DNA of 64,000 bases from Vibrio rarus (GCF_024347075.1 NZ_AP024900.1:620001-684000); one strand, 5' to 3'; positions 47,021-56,669 are shown, counted from the stretch's first letter. Numbers and translations are program-made. The notes: a model not told the origin generated them from the sequence alone.

Positions 47021-50000
47021 TTAAAACTGAGTATCACTGTCTGTTTTATTGATGGCTGACTTAAACAACTTAAGAATGAGCACAAAAAACAACGGAGCAA
47101 AGTAAATAACCAAAATGGTGGCCGCTATCATACCACCCATAACGGATGTACCTATGGCGTTACGCGCGTTCGCTCCGGCTCCAGTACTGATAACTAAGGG
47201 GAGCACCCCTAATATAAATGTTAGGGATGTCATCAAGATTGGGCGTAAACGCATTTCACACGCTTTGATGGTTGCATCCAGTAAGCTTGCCCCTTTTTCA
47301 TAAAGCTCTTTGGCAAACTCCACGATAAGAATCGCATTTTTTGCTGTCAGACCCACGGTGGTGAGCACGCCAACTTGGAAGTAAACATCGTTTTCTATCC
47401 CTCTTAGCATGATTGCTGCTAGAGCCCCTAGAATACCCAGTGGTACGACTAAAATGATTGAAATAGGGATTGTCCAGCTTTCATATAGCGCTGCTAAACA
47501 AAGGAAAACCATCAGTACAGAGATGCCGTACAAAATAGGCGCTTGGTTACCTGCTTCCTGCTCTTGGTATGACATACCTGTCCAGCTGACTTGCACATTA
47601 TTAGAGAGTTCTGCTGCCAGCCTTTCTACTTCAGCCATAGCTTCACCAGTACTAAAACCTGGAGCCGCTTCCCCTAAAATCTCAACGGCAGGATTACCAT
47701 TATAACGAATTAATTGCGGTGAGCCTTTCCCCCAATGAGATGAACTAAATGCAGAAAGTGGCACCATTTCTTGTTTGTTATTACGCACAAACCAATGGTT
47801 CAGATCCTCTGGCGTCATGCGGTATTGAGCGTCCGCTTGAATATAGACCTTTTTAGAACGTCCACGGTCAATAAAGTCATTCACATAAGATGAGGCCCAA
47901 GCAATGGATAATGATTGGTTAATATCGGAGATTTGAATGCCTAATGTTTTGGCTTTTTCGTAGTCGATATCAAGGAATAGCTGAGCATTGTCCTCTAAAC
48001 CATTGGGTCTTACTTTGGCTAGTACTGGGCTTTGGGCTATTTTCCCTAGTAGTTGATTACGAGTTTTAATCAGTTCGTCGTGACCAATATTACCCGTATC
48101 TTCGAGGTAAAAATCAAACCCGGAAGCTTGTCCCAATTCACGAATAGCTGGACTAGAGAAGGCAAATACCGCAGCCTTTTTATACGTTGAAAAATGCATC
48201 ATGGCGCGCTGGATTATAGAGTTAACATCAGTGCCCGGTGCGGTTCTTTCAGACCAGTCTTTTAGATTAACGAACCCGATACCTGCGTTTTGCCCTTTAC
48301 CTGCAAAGTTAAAGCCGGCAACGGTAAAAATGGCCTTTACGTTATCGGGTTCATTTTCATCAAAATAGGTTTTGATGTCGCTCATGACTTCATTGGTTTC
48401 GCGTAGAGTTGAACCTGTGGGTGCTTGTACCATCATAATAAAATCACCTTGGTCTTCACTTGGTAAGAAAGAGCTAGGTAATATGTTGTATAAGTAAGCC
48501 GCACAAGCTAATAACAAGCAATAGCACACTATGAAGCGAATGGGACGCAAGAGTACATGATGTACAGTAGAGCGGTATTTGGTCGACAACTTATCAAATA
48601 AGCTATTGAATACTTGGAATGGTTTAAAGCTAGGTGCTTTATTGGTTGGTTTAAGTAAAGTGGCACAAAGTACCGGTGTGAGCACTAGAGCGACTAATAC
48701 AGACAATACCATTGCCGATACAATAGTGAGAGAGAACTGCTGATAGATAACACCGGTGGACCCTGACATAAATGCCATTGGGATTAATACCACCGCTAAC
48801 ACCATTGTAATACCAATTAAGGCACTGGTAATTTGTGTCATGGATTTCTTGGTAGCTTCAAGAGGAGACAGGTTATCCTCATGCATGATCCGCTCAACGT
48901 TCTCTACGACGACAATGGCGTCATCCACGAGCAAACCGATAGCCAATACTAAACCAAACATGGTTAAGGTATTAATGGAAAACCCGAGAATGGCCATAAT
49001 GCCAAATGTTCCCAGCAGTACCACAGGAATGGCGATAGTGGGTATTAGCGTGGCACGTAAATTTTGCAAAAACAGCAGAATAACAAGAAATACTAGTACG
49101 ATAGCTTCAAATAGCGTCTTAACCACTTCAGAGATGGAAAGGCGAATGAACTCATTACTATCAACGGCTTTAGCCAGTACTAATCCTTCCGGAAATCCTT
49201 TAGACAGCTGAGCCAGTTTTGCATCAACGGCCTCCTGAGTCTCTAGTGAGTTAGCACCAGAAGCTAAAGTGATGGCAATACCTGAAGAGTCGTAACCATT
49301 GAAGCGAGGGATAACACTTGAATCCTGGCTTCCTAGTTCAACACGCGCCACATCTTTTAATCGAACTTGAGAGCCATCTTCATTAACCTTAATGAGGATG
49401 TTTTTAAACTCATCCACTGTGGTTAATAAGCTTTGCGCGGTAATAGTGGCATTAATTAGTTGAGTGTCTGTGGCAGGCGCTCCACCAAGTTGTCCAACGG
49501 TTACTTGGCTGTTTTGTACCGATACGGCGTTAGAAATATCGACAGGAGTGAGACCATAACTGTATAGCTTGGCTGGGTCCAACCAAATTCTCATTGCGTA
49601 AGAGGGACCAAAAATAGTCACATCACCCACACCATTAACGCGGCTGATAATGTCCTTGATATTGGAGTTGGCGTAATCTTGAATATCGGCAGCACTCATA
49701 CTGCCATCAGGAGAATAAATGTTGGTCACTGACATAAAGCCTGAGGTACTTTTCTTCACCGAAGTCCCTAAGCTTTGCACAATGATAGGCAGGCGGTTGG
49801 TAGCTTGCTGTAAGTTATTTTGTACCTGTACTTGAGCAATATCTGGATCGGTATCAGCACTGAAAGTCAGAGTAATAGAGGCATTGCCCGCAGAGTCACT
49901 GCGTGAGGACATATACAGCAGATTATCTATTCCCGTCATACTCTGTTCAATAACTTGAGTGACGCTGTCTTCAATGGTTTTGGCCGATGCACCAGGGTAT

Positions 50001-50143
50001 GACGCCGAAATAGTGATCGCTGGTGGCGCAATGGTAGGGTATTGCGCTACGGGTAAATTCAAAATCGCCGTTAAACCGCTAATCATGATAATGATGGCAA
50101 TTACCCAAGCAAAAATGGGTCTACTTAGAAAGAAACGAGACAT
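47021..50143 (-). CDS. RND efflux transporter permease (HAE1/AcrB family)
   Basis: A 1040-residue inner-membrane drug/proton antiporter with 12 membrane helices and two large periplasmic loops. It starts with the AcrB-type [17 protein letters not shown], and the proton-relay aspartates are present in [18 protein letters not shown]. It would form a tripartite pump with the lipoprotein adaptor encoded 2 bp upstream and a TolC-type outer-membrane channel encoded elsewhere, since none is in this window. Substrates cannot be predicted. A divergent MarR regulator is beyond the adaptor gene. Confidence 0.94.
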   Translation of the reverse strand: MSRFFLSRPIFAWVIAIIIMISGLTAILNLPVAQYPTIAPPAITISASYPGASAKTIEDSVTQVIEQSMTGIDNLLYMSSRSDSAGNASITLTFSADTDPDIAQVQVQNNLQQATNRLPIIVQSLGTSVKKSTSGFMSVTNIYSPDGSMSAADIQDYANSNIKDIISRVNGVGDVTIFGPSYAMRIWLDPAKLYSYGLTPVDISNAVSVQNSQVTVGQLGGAPATDTQLINATITAQSLLTTVDEFKNILIKVNEDGSQVRLKDVARVELGSQDSSVIPRFNGYDSSGIAITLASGANSLETQEAVDAKLAQLSKGFPEGLVLAKAVDSNEFIRLSISEVVKTLFEAIVLVFLVILLFLQNLRATLIPTIAIPVVLLGTFGIMAILGFSINTLTMFGLVLAIGLLVDDAIVVVENVERIMHEDNLSPLEATKKSMTQITSALIGITMVLAVVLIPMAFMSGSTGVIYQQFSLTIVSAMVLSVLVALVLTPVLCATLLKPTNKAPSFKPFQVFNSLFDKLSTKYRSTVHHVLLRPIRFIVCYCLLLACAAYLYNILPSSFLPSEDQGDFIMMVQAPTGSTLRETNEVMSDIKTYFDENEPDNVKAIFTVAGFNFAGKGQNAGIGFVNLKDWSERTAPGTDVNSIIQRAMMHFSTYKKAAVFAFSSPAIRELGQASGFDFYLEDTGNIGHDELIKTRNQLLGKIAQSPVLAKVRPNGLEDNAQLFLDIDYEKAKTLGIQISDINQSLSIAWASSYVNDFIDRGRSKKVYIQADAQYRMTPEDLNHWFVRNNKQEMVPLSAFSSSHWGKGSPQLIRYNGNPAVEILGEAAPGFSTGEAMAEVERLAAELSNNVQVSWTGMSYQEQEAGNQAPILYGISVLMVFLCLAALYESWTIPISIILVVPLGILGALAAIMLRGIENDVYFQVGVLTTVGLTAKNAILIVEFAKELYEKGASLLDATIKACEMRLRPILMTSLTFILGVLPLVISTGAGANARNAIGTSVMGGMIAATILVIYFAPLFFVLILKLFKSAINKTDSDTQF

Positions 50144-50145
50144 AA

Positions 50146-51297
50146 TTAATCCTGAGCTGTTGAGTTAGATTGTGTATCGCTATCGATAATGACGGATAAA
50201 TTTGCTCTTATATTTGTTAGGTTGTTGAGTATGACTTTATCACCTGCTTTAAGCCCTTCTTTTACAACCCAGCCATTAGCGACTTCGTTACCCAGTACAA
50301 CCGTGTGTTTCTGAGTTTTATTGTCTTCACTGACAACAAAAACAGAAGGCTCACCTGACTGACTTCTTACGACAGAAGATTGTGGTATAACGAGATAATC
50401 ACGAGCTTCAGGCATCGCAATTTCAGCTCGAACATACATGCCTGCTAATAGGGTATTATCTGGATTAGGAGCAATGGCGCGCAACGTTACTGTACCCGTC
50501 GAGCCTTCAACTAACGTGCCAACAAATTGCAATTGACCTTGTTTATCATAAACAGAGCCGTCTTCTAGCTTAATAGACACTGGAACGGTGGCTTTTTTAT
50601 TGACCGCACTTTTAAATTCTTGTTGAAGTTTATATAGCTCAACAGAAGATTGCTTCATATCCACATAGACATTATCTGTTTGAATAATCGTCGTCAGATA
50701 ATCCCCTTGACCTGCGGTTAATAACGAGCCCTCTGAAACCTTAGAGAAACCAACTTGCCCTGATATTGGCGCTTTAATCTTGGTATAAGAGAGTTCGATA
50801 TTGGCATAGTCCAAATCAGCTTGGCGAATTGCAACTTCTGCTTTTGCCTGCAAATAGGTGGAATTTGCTTCATCATAACTTTGTTGGCTGGTGAGTTTTT
50901 TGTGTAATAAATTGGTATAACGCTTAAGTTCTTTCTCTGCTATATCTTTGTTTGATTGAGCTTTTTTAAGCTGTGCTTGAGCGCTGTTTACGTTTGATTG
51001 ATAAACAGTAGGATCAATTTGATACAGCACATCACCGGCCTTGACGTGGCTGCCTTCTAGATATAATCGATTTTGAATGATCCCTGTCACCTGAGGGCGA
51101 ACTTCTGCTTTTTTAAATGCCACAACGCGACCGGGTAATTCAGTGCTTAATCTTAATCGTGTAGGCGCTATGGTGAGAGTATCAACATGAATGTTTTGTG
51201 GGGGTCTGTGTTCCATTCTTGGCTTTTCATTACATCCAGACATAACCAAAAGCAGTATAAAGACAAATGAAAATTTGAATGTTCTAGATAGAATCAT
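50146..51297 (-). CDS. RND efflux periplasmic adaptor lipoprotein
   Basis: A 383-residue membrane fusion protein (AcrA/HlyD type). A lipoprotein signal with lipobox VMSGCNEKP anchors it to the inner membrane. The lipoyl half-motifs [20 protein letters not shown] and [20 protein letters not shown] flank a coiled-coil hairpin (about residues 100-165: [22 protein letters not shown]), then beta-barrel and membrane-proximal domains. The permease gene begins 2 bp later. Probably controlled by the divergent MarR gene. Confidence 0.93.
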   Translation of the reverse strand: MILSRTFKFSFVFILLLVMSGCNEKPRMEHRPPQNIHVDTLTIAPTRLRLSTELPGRVVAFKKAEVRPQVTGIIQNRLYLEGSHVKAGDVLYQIDPTVYQSNVNSAQAQLKKAQSNKDIAEKELKRYTNLLHKKLTSQQSYDEANSTYLQAKAEVAIRQADLDYANIELSYTKIKAPISGQVGFSKVSEGSLLTAGQGDYLTTIIQTDNVYVDMKQSSVELYKLQQEFKSAVNKKATVPVSIKLEDGSVYDKQGQLQFVGTLVEGSTGTVTLRAIAPNPDNTLLAGMYVRAEIAMPEARDYLVIPQSSVVRSQSGEPSVFVVSEDNKTQKHTVVLGNEVANGWVVKEGLKAGDKVILNNLTNIRANLSVIIDSDTQSNSTAQD

Positions 51298-51852
51298 ATA
51301 AATCCCTTAAACAAAGTAAGATGTTAGCAATAAATTATAGGCACGATCATGGCAATGAAAGTAGTTAATCGGACCAACTTTCACAGGTCAGGCATTGCAT
51401 TAAATAGCGCGATACGGGGGCGTTTAACTGCGATTACTGACCTCCACAACACCTAGGCTACTCATAATGAGAGGCTTATCGTTGGGCGGATTTGTTCGCG
51501 ATGGCCTAAGCATCGGTTGTTTGAAATTGACTGGCGTATTAAGCAAATGCCGTAATTGAATAAAGGGCTCAGCTTTGCTAAAAGTACGACTTTATTCGCC
51601 AGCGATTACAATGACTTACTGTTGTGGATGGGTCAGTCACAATATGAGCTTTTATTGAAAGGAATGATGCGGTAACCAAAAGTGATAAAGCAATAATGTT
51701 ATTCCAATTCATTTCATCAATGTCAGCATAAAAGTGTCACTTATTTAGTAGACCTATCCACTATGTCGCTAATTTACGGTCAGTTAGTAGATATGTCAAC
51801 TTGTTTCATGTATAAGGAACTTAGTGAGTCGCCAGCAAAGCTCTTATAACTT
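51298..51852. promoter_or_regulatory. Divergent regulatory region with a gene-end fragment
   Basis: The 555-bp gap between the efflux adaptor (minus) and the MarR gene (plus) must hold both promoters and the MarR operator, which I could not place with confidence. Inside, 51556-51675 is an open frame of 39 codons ending in TAA with protein-like content (LFASDYNDLLLWMGQSQYEL); stops upstream suggest the tail of a lost gene. No full gene is seen. Confidence 0.4.
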
Positions 51853-52326
51853 ATGAATGATAAACAACAGCACTACACAACTCGACCAAATAAGGATCGA
51901 ACCTCCTTCGATAAAATGTTGGATGAGGTCTATCGTGATAAGAATAGATTGCTTTCCCACTTTTTGGATAAGTATTCTTTAGGCAACGGCCAGTTCCACA
52001 TTTTAAATATGATTGCTTGGGATGAAGGCGCTTCTCAGGAGCGAATTGCGAGCCAGAGGAACATTGATAAATCGGCGATTGCAAAGTCGGTTAAGAAGCT
52101 GATTGACAATGGTTACATACATAAAGTGCGTGATGAGCAAGATAAGCGAGCTTTTCGTCTCTATTGCACGGAAAAAGGGAAGCAAGTGATTCCGGAAACG
52201 CGAAGAACCTTGCAGCAGCTTGAACAAATATTAACCAGTGGTTCAACCGTTGAGGAGTTAGACGTCTTTATACGAGTTATCCAGCGTATGAATAAAAATA
52301 TCGAACACTTTCTCAGTGAAAAATAA
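51853..52326 (+). CDS. MarR-family transcriptional regulator
   Basis: A 157-residue winged-helix regulator. The HTH is in ASQERIASQRNIDKSAIAKSVKKLIDNGYI and the wing carries the MarR signature RDEQDKRAFRLYCTEKGK (D-x-R-D-x-R-like). N- and C-terminal helices form the dimer. It is divergent from the RND efflux pair, the usual layout for a repressor that releases pump expression on binding a phenolic or drug ligand. Its ligand is unknown. Confidence 0.87.
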   Translation: MNDKQQHYTTRPNKDRTSFDKMLDEVYRDKNRLLSHFLDKYSLGNGQFHILNMIAWDEGASQERIASQRNIDKSAIAKSVKKLIDNGYIHKVRDEQDKRAFRLYCTEKGKQVIPETRRTLQQLEQILTSGSTVEELDVFIRVIQRMNKNIEHFLSEK

Positions 52327-52719
52327 GCGGGATTAGTTTGGACTTGACCTGTCAGTGCTAAAATCACGGTGCTATCAGACGACAGGTTACCCTAACTTGC
52401 TTCTGCCCGTGCGACCTGAAGTCGTATGAAGCGTTGTTCACCGCTTTATGAGTGAACCGACTGTATCACCAGACGACCCTAAACGTATGTTAGAGCAATT
52501 AGTAAGTTATTAATTGGTAAGTTGACGCCAAAGCTCCCCAAGATAACGTGCCACGTCAAAAAGTGATAACAGACCGGCTCGTTTCTATGTGACGGTGAAA
52601 TAAGAAACTTGATATATATTCTTTAATTTTTAGTGGGTTATGGTAGGTTTGTTGTAATTTAGGCTGGTGGGAAAACGAGCCGGCCTGATATTAATAATGA
52701 TACATCTCTCAAGGAAGTT
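52327..52719. other. Gene-poor junction before the cassette island, with an inverted repeat
   Basis: No gene is supported in these 393 bp. CCGGCTCGTTT (52574-52584) and AAACGAGCCGG (52673-52683) are a perfect 11-bp inverted repeat 110 bp apart, similar in span to the outer arms of a recombination site or small mobile element, but no attC motif was recognised. A 21-codon tail-like frame (52448-52513) is present. It may be the worn left border of the island. Confidence 0.4.
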
Positions 52720-53316
52720 ATGAGCACTGATTCTAAAGAACCGCTGTATTACGCTAAACGTGAATTACGTATGGCTGAAAAAGCTATTGAACGTATGACA
52801 CGAACTGAATCATTAGAAGATTTTGAAGATGAATGGAAAATATATTTAAACTCAATTGAAAAGGTATGGATTAAAGCTGAAAGAGCCTGTCAGCATGTAC
52901 GCAATAGATTTGAACCTTGGCAAGGAACTTTTACCTCAGAGAGGAAGAAAGACGCATTGTTAAAGTATTTAAAACATGCAAGGAATGCAGATCAGCATTC
53001 AGTAGCAGAAACAATGGAAAAACAAGCTGCATCAAGTTCAATGTATATTGAAGGTGGTGCGGGTGTTACTCATATCGATAGATTGGTTATAAATAACGGC
53101 CAGATTCAAGAGTATAAAGGTAATAAGCCATTAATCATTGAAAATCTTCCTGAGCGACTTGAATTGCTAAAAGTTAAAGATAGAAATAAATGGTATAACC
53201 CACCCAAGTCCCATAAGAATATCAAACTAGCTTGGTCTTCACCAATTGATGTCGCAAACTTAGGCCTAAAATATTACAGAGATTTTCTCAAGAAGGCTGA
53301 GGAGAAGTTCTTTTAA
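52720..53316 (+). CDS. Integron cassette protein with HEPN-like RxxxxH motif
   Basis: A 198-residue soluble protein not assigned to a named family. The N-terminal half is all-helical and resembles HEPN-type helical bundles: long helices about residues 12-62 (ERMTRTESLEDFEDEWK, NSIEKVWIKAERACQHV) and then LKYLKHARNADQH, whose Arg88-x4-His93 is the RNase signature of HEPN proteins. The C-terminal half is beta-rich with a Lys-rich end. Five bp behind the stop an attC site begins, the normal structure of a gene cassette. AT-rich compared with neighbours. A toxin or defence RNase role is inference from the motif and setting. Confidence 0.6.
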   Translation: MSTDSKEPLYYAKRELRMAEKAIERMTRTESLEDFEDEWKIYLNSIEKVWIKAERACQHVRNRFEPWQGTFTSERKKDALLKYLKHARNADQHSVAETMEKQAASSSMYIEGGAGVTHIDRLVINNGQIQEYKGNKPLIIENLPERLELLKVKDRNKWYNPPKSHKNIKLAWSSPIDVANLGLKYYRDFLKKAEEKFF

Positions 53317-53321
53317 ACGAG

Positions 53322-53448
53322 ATATAACAAGTTACTCAAAAGGGCAAATAACAGTTGGAGGCATTTTCAGTTCAAGTCGAGTTTTGGTGTTTACGATGCA
53401 ATAGTTTAGGTGGAAGCGTTGCTCACTACTTAACGCGGCGTTGATACC
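53322..53448 (+). repeat. attC recombination site (Vibrio-type, about 127 bp)
   Basis: ATATAACAAGTTACTCAAAAGGG at the left and CTTAACGCGGCGTTGATAC at the right have the layout of Vibrio cassette attC sites (TAACAA-x-CTCAAgAGGG ... TTAACG-GGCGTTR), and the 127-bp length fits the family. It follows the stop codon of the upstream cassette gene by 5 bp and ends 4 bp before the relE stop. Confidence 0.75.
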
Positions 53449-53452
53449 GCAA

Positions 53453-53743
53453 TTAATCATCTAACCTTTTCATGGCTTTACGGTAAACATCGCTACGTTC
53501 TCGTTTTCCGACTGCTAAGACGGTTACAGTGATGACATCATCTTCAACTTTGTAGACGAGACGGTAGCCCGATTGACGCAACTTAATTTTATACATATTG
53601 TCAGCTCCAGAAAGTTTTGAAGCCGGAACATGCGGGTTATCTAAGCGCTCGATTAGCTTTTTCTTAAATTGTTGTTGCAGAGTATAGCCAAGCTTTTGCC
53701 ACTCTTTGAGTGCGCTCTTTTTAAAGTTGACTTTATAGGTCAT
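53453..53743 (-). CDS. relE: RelE mRNA interferase toxin
   Basis: A 96-residue toxin that aligns closely with E. coli RelE along its full length. The catalytic and RNA-binding residues are at the same positions: Lys52, Lys54, Arg61, Arg81 and Tyr87 (segments YKIKLRQSGYRLVYKV and GKRERSDVY). RelE cuts mRNA in the ribosomal A site. The frame is complete, so the toxin is likely active. It overlaps the antitoxin gene by 11 bp and is in reverse orientation to the cassette direction, as is common for toxin-antitoxin cassettes with their own promoter. Confidence 0.92.
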   Translation of the reverse strand: MTYKVNFKKSALKEWQKLGYTLQQQFKKKLIERLDNPHVPASKLSGADNMYKIKLRQSGYRLVYKVEDDVITVTVLAVGKRERSDVYRKAMKRLDD

Positions 53744-53981
53744 CCATATTTACCGAAATGCTATCTTCTGATTCACGCTCTTTAGCGATAGCTAGTAGTT
53801 CAAGATCTTCGAGTCTATCCATCATCATTTCGTATGCTTCGGCTGGTACGCAATAAAATGCTGGCTCATTTCGGTTCAGTACAGCAACAGGTTCACCGTA
53901 AGCACTCGTTGCAACTTTCATAGGGTTAGCTTTCAACTCAGTAATACTTGCAGCTACATCGGCTAAAATTCTAGAGGTCAT
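53733..53981 (-). CDS. relB: Antitoxin of the relBE module (Phd/YefM type)
   Basis: An 82-residue antitoxin with the Phd/YefM DNA-binding fold: SITELKANPMKVATSAYGEPVAVLNRNEPAFYCVPAEAYEMMM is the typical pattern. The acidic C-terminus (ERESEDSISVNMDDL) should wrap RelE. It comes first in the operon and overlaps relE by 11 bp. The promoter should be in 53982-54036, and antitoxin or complex would repress it. This is a RelE toxin paired with a Phd-type antitoxin rather than a classic RHH RelB. Confidence 0.88.
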   Translation of the reverse strand: MTSRILADVAASITELKANPMKVATSAYGEPVAVLNRNEPAFYCVPAEAYEMMMDRLEDLELLAIAKERESEDSISVNMDDL

Positions 53982-54036
53982 GTAATAGGTCTCTTAAGTA
54001 GTCTTTGTTTTGGTCATTTTAGCCTCAGCCAAGCGG

Positions 54037-54102
54037 TATAACAAGTTGCTTAAGAGTGATTCGCAACGCGTGGCATTTTTACTATGCGTTGGTTTATGTG
54101 TT
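54037..54102 (+). repeat. Truncated attC site (left part)
   Basis: TATAACAAGTTGCTTAAGAG followed by TCGCAACGCGTGGCATTTTT and ACTATGCGTTGGTTTATGTG is the left part of a classic Vibrio attC. The right half (TTAACG-GGCGTT) is absent; from about 54098 the sequence becomes the end of an unrelated gene. It marks the broken right border of the relBE cassette. Confidence 0.78.
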
Positions 54103-54214
54103 TAAAGATGTCGTTGTGGTGCGATTAGCCTCCCCAGAAGTGTCATCTAAGCCTGAGTTTGATGTAGATATGCTAAAAGTCTTTAGTAAAATATCAAATG
54201 CGCTTACGCAATAA
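54098..54214 (+). pseudogene. C-terminal remnant of a serine hydrolase (beta-lactamase-like)
   Basis: An open frame ending in TAA encodes the residues KDVVVVRLASPE then FDVDMLKVFSKISNALTQ. The KDxVVVRL strand followed by a terminal helix is typical of the C-terminal end of class C beta-lactamase-like serine hydrolases. The 5' part of the gene is missing and replaced by the truncated attC. The identification is tentative because only about 36 residues remain. Confidence 0.45.
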
Positions 54215-54566
54215 AAATAATCATCTACGTGGCCAATGTCTGTAGAGGAAAACAAGTAGACATTGACCTGACTTGTGGGGGGAATAGAGCCCTATACCAC
54301 AGGTTTACTCAATATTGATGTATCAGCAATCTATGGAGAGCTAGCTGTTTGCTTGATTAATCAGGAGGTTACAGAAAATAAAAGTGTCAATTTGAGCGAA
54401 CAATCACACAACATCAAAATAATTGATGAATCAGTAGCCCTTCATAAAAATCCTGTTATCTTTGCGAAATGCAGTTGCATATCAAGCTTCTTAACTCATT
54501 TAAGAGCGATTGCGCACTATCTAATTAGCCACTTTATAATCGTACTTATTGTTTAAAGGAAACTCT

Positions 54567-55127
54567 ATGAACGCTTCCGTTTTTAATATTTCATTATTAT
54601 CTTTATTCATCTTTGCTGCTGGACATATATCAGCAAAAGAACTCAACATTCCAACACAAGCACCTTACATAGCACTTAGCTTGAATTTAGACGAGCCAAA
54701 CGGATATGGTTTTTGTCTAGATACTTTCGGTCGTGGCTACTCTGAGTTGATGCATACGCACACTTGTAAGCCACCTTCAAAAGACAAAAATGCGCCAAGA
54801 AATGATTCAAGCAATGATGCACGTTTTGAATACGATACAAAAACAAAACAAATCCGTTCATACGCTTACGAAAATCAATGTATGCAAGTGCTACTCGCCA
54901 CAGGAAAAACAGAGTTCGCTCTACTTGAGTGTAATGACCATCCACACCAAAAGTTTGATTACAACACAGAAGATAAAACCATCAGACTCGATGTGGATCA
55001 AAACCGCTGTGTGTCTATTGATACCAAAACCATTAAGGCGGGCCCTTGGGTTAAACGTACTCTGAAATTAACAGAGTGTGATAAAACTGAGGATTCTTTG
55101 AAGCAGTGGGATATTGTCGCTAGCTAA
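54567..55127 (+). CDS. Secreted protein with ricin-B-like (beta-trefoil) lectin features
   Basis: A 186-residue exported protein with a signal peptide ending near ISAKE (about 24 residues). The mature part has repeated Cys- and Gln/Trp-type motifs of a beta-trefoil lectin: GFCLDTFGRG, NQCMQVLLATG...LLECNDHPHQKFDYNTED, NRCVSIDTKTI...LKLTECDKTEDSLKQWDIV. Three pairs of Cys could close the three lobes. The ATG at 54567 follows AAAGGA; an upstream start lacks a ribosome site. It sits at the right end of the accessory island and ends in a terminator. The sugar target is unknown. Confidence 0.7.
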   Translation: MNASVFNISLLSLFIFAAGHISAKELNIPTQAPYIALSLNLDEPNGYGFCLDTFGRGYSELMHTHTCKPPSKDKNAPRNDSSNDARFEYDTKTKQIRSYAYENQCMQVLLATGKTEFALLECNDHPHQKFDYNTEDKTIRLDVDQNRCVSIDTKTIKAGPWVKRTLKLTECDKTEDSLKQWDIVAS

Positions 55128-55134
55128 TAAACTG

Positions 55135-55162
55135 AAAATGGGGAATCTTATTTCCCCATTTT
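55135..55162 (+). terminator. Terminator after the lectin-like gene
   Basis: AAAATGGGGAA (55135-55145) and TTCCCCATTTT (55152-55162) form a perfect stem; the A/T flanks make it usable in either direction. Confidence 0.85.
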
Positions 55163-55198
55163 CCCCTTAACTCAAAACACTTTCAGCGTCATGCTGAG

Positions 55199-55939
55199 CT
55201 ATTGATTAAAGCTTTTAGTAAACTCTACAATGCGAGCAGCATTGACGCCTCGATCACTTCTGCCAATTCGGGACACACTACGAATATCCACACGGCTTTG
55301 GTTGTCTATCGGGGTAACTTTAACAACCACATCATCCTTAAAGGCAAAGAAGGTCGTTTGAGCGGTCGCTTCAAAGTGTCGCAACTCAGGTTGCTGAGCA
55401 ATAATTTCCCAACCTTTATCTTTGGCTATAGTTAGAGCTTTGTTATAGGCATCCGTGGCTGATAGGTTAGATTGGATTGGTTTAATGTATGGGTAAGCTT
55501 TTTTCTGTATCGTCGCCACTTTTTCCCCAGCATAAAGCAAAGAGTTCTTAGCCCCTTGGCGCGTATCATCTAATACTAAAAATGCGGGTGGATTAACTGT
55601 GTCAGTTGTAATGTCATGAATGGCAGGTGCTCGTTTCGCAGGTTTTATGAGGCCATGAAGCATAGGTGCGATGAGGGCTAGACCAATAAGCATCGCAACC
55701 AATGATTTAATAACTCCTGTACGGTTACTCGTTACCCATTGGGAGATCAGTGCAAGGGTGCTTAAAGCGAGCAAAGAGAGGCCCATAGGGTTGAGATAAT
55801 TTCGAATATAGCCAAAACCAACAATGGGATCCCATAAGCCTAAACGAGCCCCAAAGATCATCACGACAACCGCTAGCACAGCGAGTATAGCGATGATTAA
55901 TATCAATGTTCCAATACGAGATGTCCGGCGATTTGTCAT
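55199..55939 (-). CDS. DUF1499 family membrane protein
   Basis: A 246-residue protein with three N-terminal membrane helices (about residues 9-30, 48-65, 75-97) and a soluble DUF1499 domain. The conserved entry APAIHDITTDTVNPPAF and the closing VDIRSVSRIGRSDRGVNAARI are typical of the family. Its function is unknown. It is divergent from ybeL, with about 260 bp between. Confidence 0.82.
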   Translation of the reverse strand: MTNRRTSRIGTLILIIAILAVLAVVVMIFGARLGLWDPIVGFGYIRNYLNPMGLSLLALSTLALISQWVTSNRTGVIKSLVAMLIGLALIAPMLHGLIKPAKRAPAIHDITTDTVNPPAFLVLDDTRQGAKNSLLYAGEKVATIQKKAYPYIKPIQSNLSATDAYNKALTIAKDKGWEIIAQQPELRHFEATAQTTFFAFKDDVVVKVTPIDNQSRVDIRSVSRIGRSDRGVNAARIVEFTKSFNQ

Positions 55940-56198
55940 TTTCTATCCTTTGACGGTTATTTAACGCGACATACGCTATTATGCATCTTCTTGAATGTAA
56001 ACTTTTTAATGCTTTCAATAATTTACCTAAGCTATCTTCTGTGAAGTATCTCTAAAATCACAAGACCCTTTAGTGAAATTGTATAATTTGTGAGAAACGA
56101 TAACTCGGTCGTAGGCATAACAGACTAAAATAAACGTAGAGCAAGTGGCGTGTCTATGTATTCCTATGTGCAGACATTGCTATTGATAAGGAGTGTAT

Positions 56199-56669
56199 AT
56201 GCCAAAAAATCAATCCAGATACGAAGAGTTGTTAACTGATGTTGTGGAAACACTCAAGCATAGTCCTGATGAAATAAACCATGTTATTGCCAACTCAGAA
56301 AAGGTGGTTGAAGCCGCTAATGACATGACCAAGGATGAACTGGCTTTGATCTCAGCTTATGTGAAGTCGGATTTGCAAGAGTTTGCCAGCAGCTTTGAAG
56401 AGAGTAAATCTGGGCCTTTCTATCTCATGATCGCTAATACGGTGTGGCAATCGCTACTTGATATTACCGATAAAACGAAACTGGAATGGGTAGAGTTTTT
56501 TAAAGAGTTGGATCATCAAGGTGTATACCAAACCGGAGAATTAATTGGGCTTGGGGTATTAATTTGTGAAAAATGTGGTCATCGTACTCAGTACAATCAT
56601 GTCACCGAAATTCACTCATGCACTCAATGTGGTCACAATGAGTTCACACGCAAGGCGCTGAACCCTTAG
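56199..56669 (+). CDS. ybeL: YbeL-family zinc-ribbon protein (DUF1451)
   Basis: A 156-residue cytoplasmic protein: helical N-terminal part (about residues 5-110) and a C-terminal zinc ribbon with CEKC and CTQC (in LICEKCGHRTQYN and SCTQCGHNEF). This matches the YbeL/DUF1451 family, which in E. coli is next to leuS. The ATG at 56199 is used because AAGGAG lies 5 bases upstream; a GTG two codons earlier overlaps that site. Its function is unknown. Confidence 0.83.
   Translation: MPKNQSRYEELLTDVVETLKHSPDEINHVIANSEKVVEAANDMTKDELALISAYVKSDLQEFASSFEESKSGPFYLMIANTVWQSLLDITDKTKLEWVEFFKELDHQGVYQTGELIGLGVLICEKCGHRTQYNHVTEIHSCTQCGHNEFTRKALNP

Noticed and set aside
48756..49211. Long open frame antisense to the RND permease
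   Set aside because: A shadow of the permease codon usage; no ribosome site, and a low-complexity Ser/Thr/Ile product.
54275..54556. 93-codon open frame before the lectin-like gene
   Set aside because: It starts with an alternative codon without a ribosome site, overlaps the lectin gene region, and its composition does not look like a real protein.
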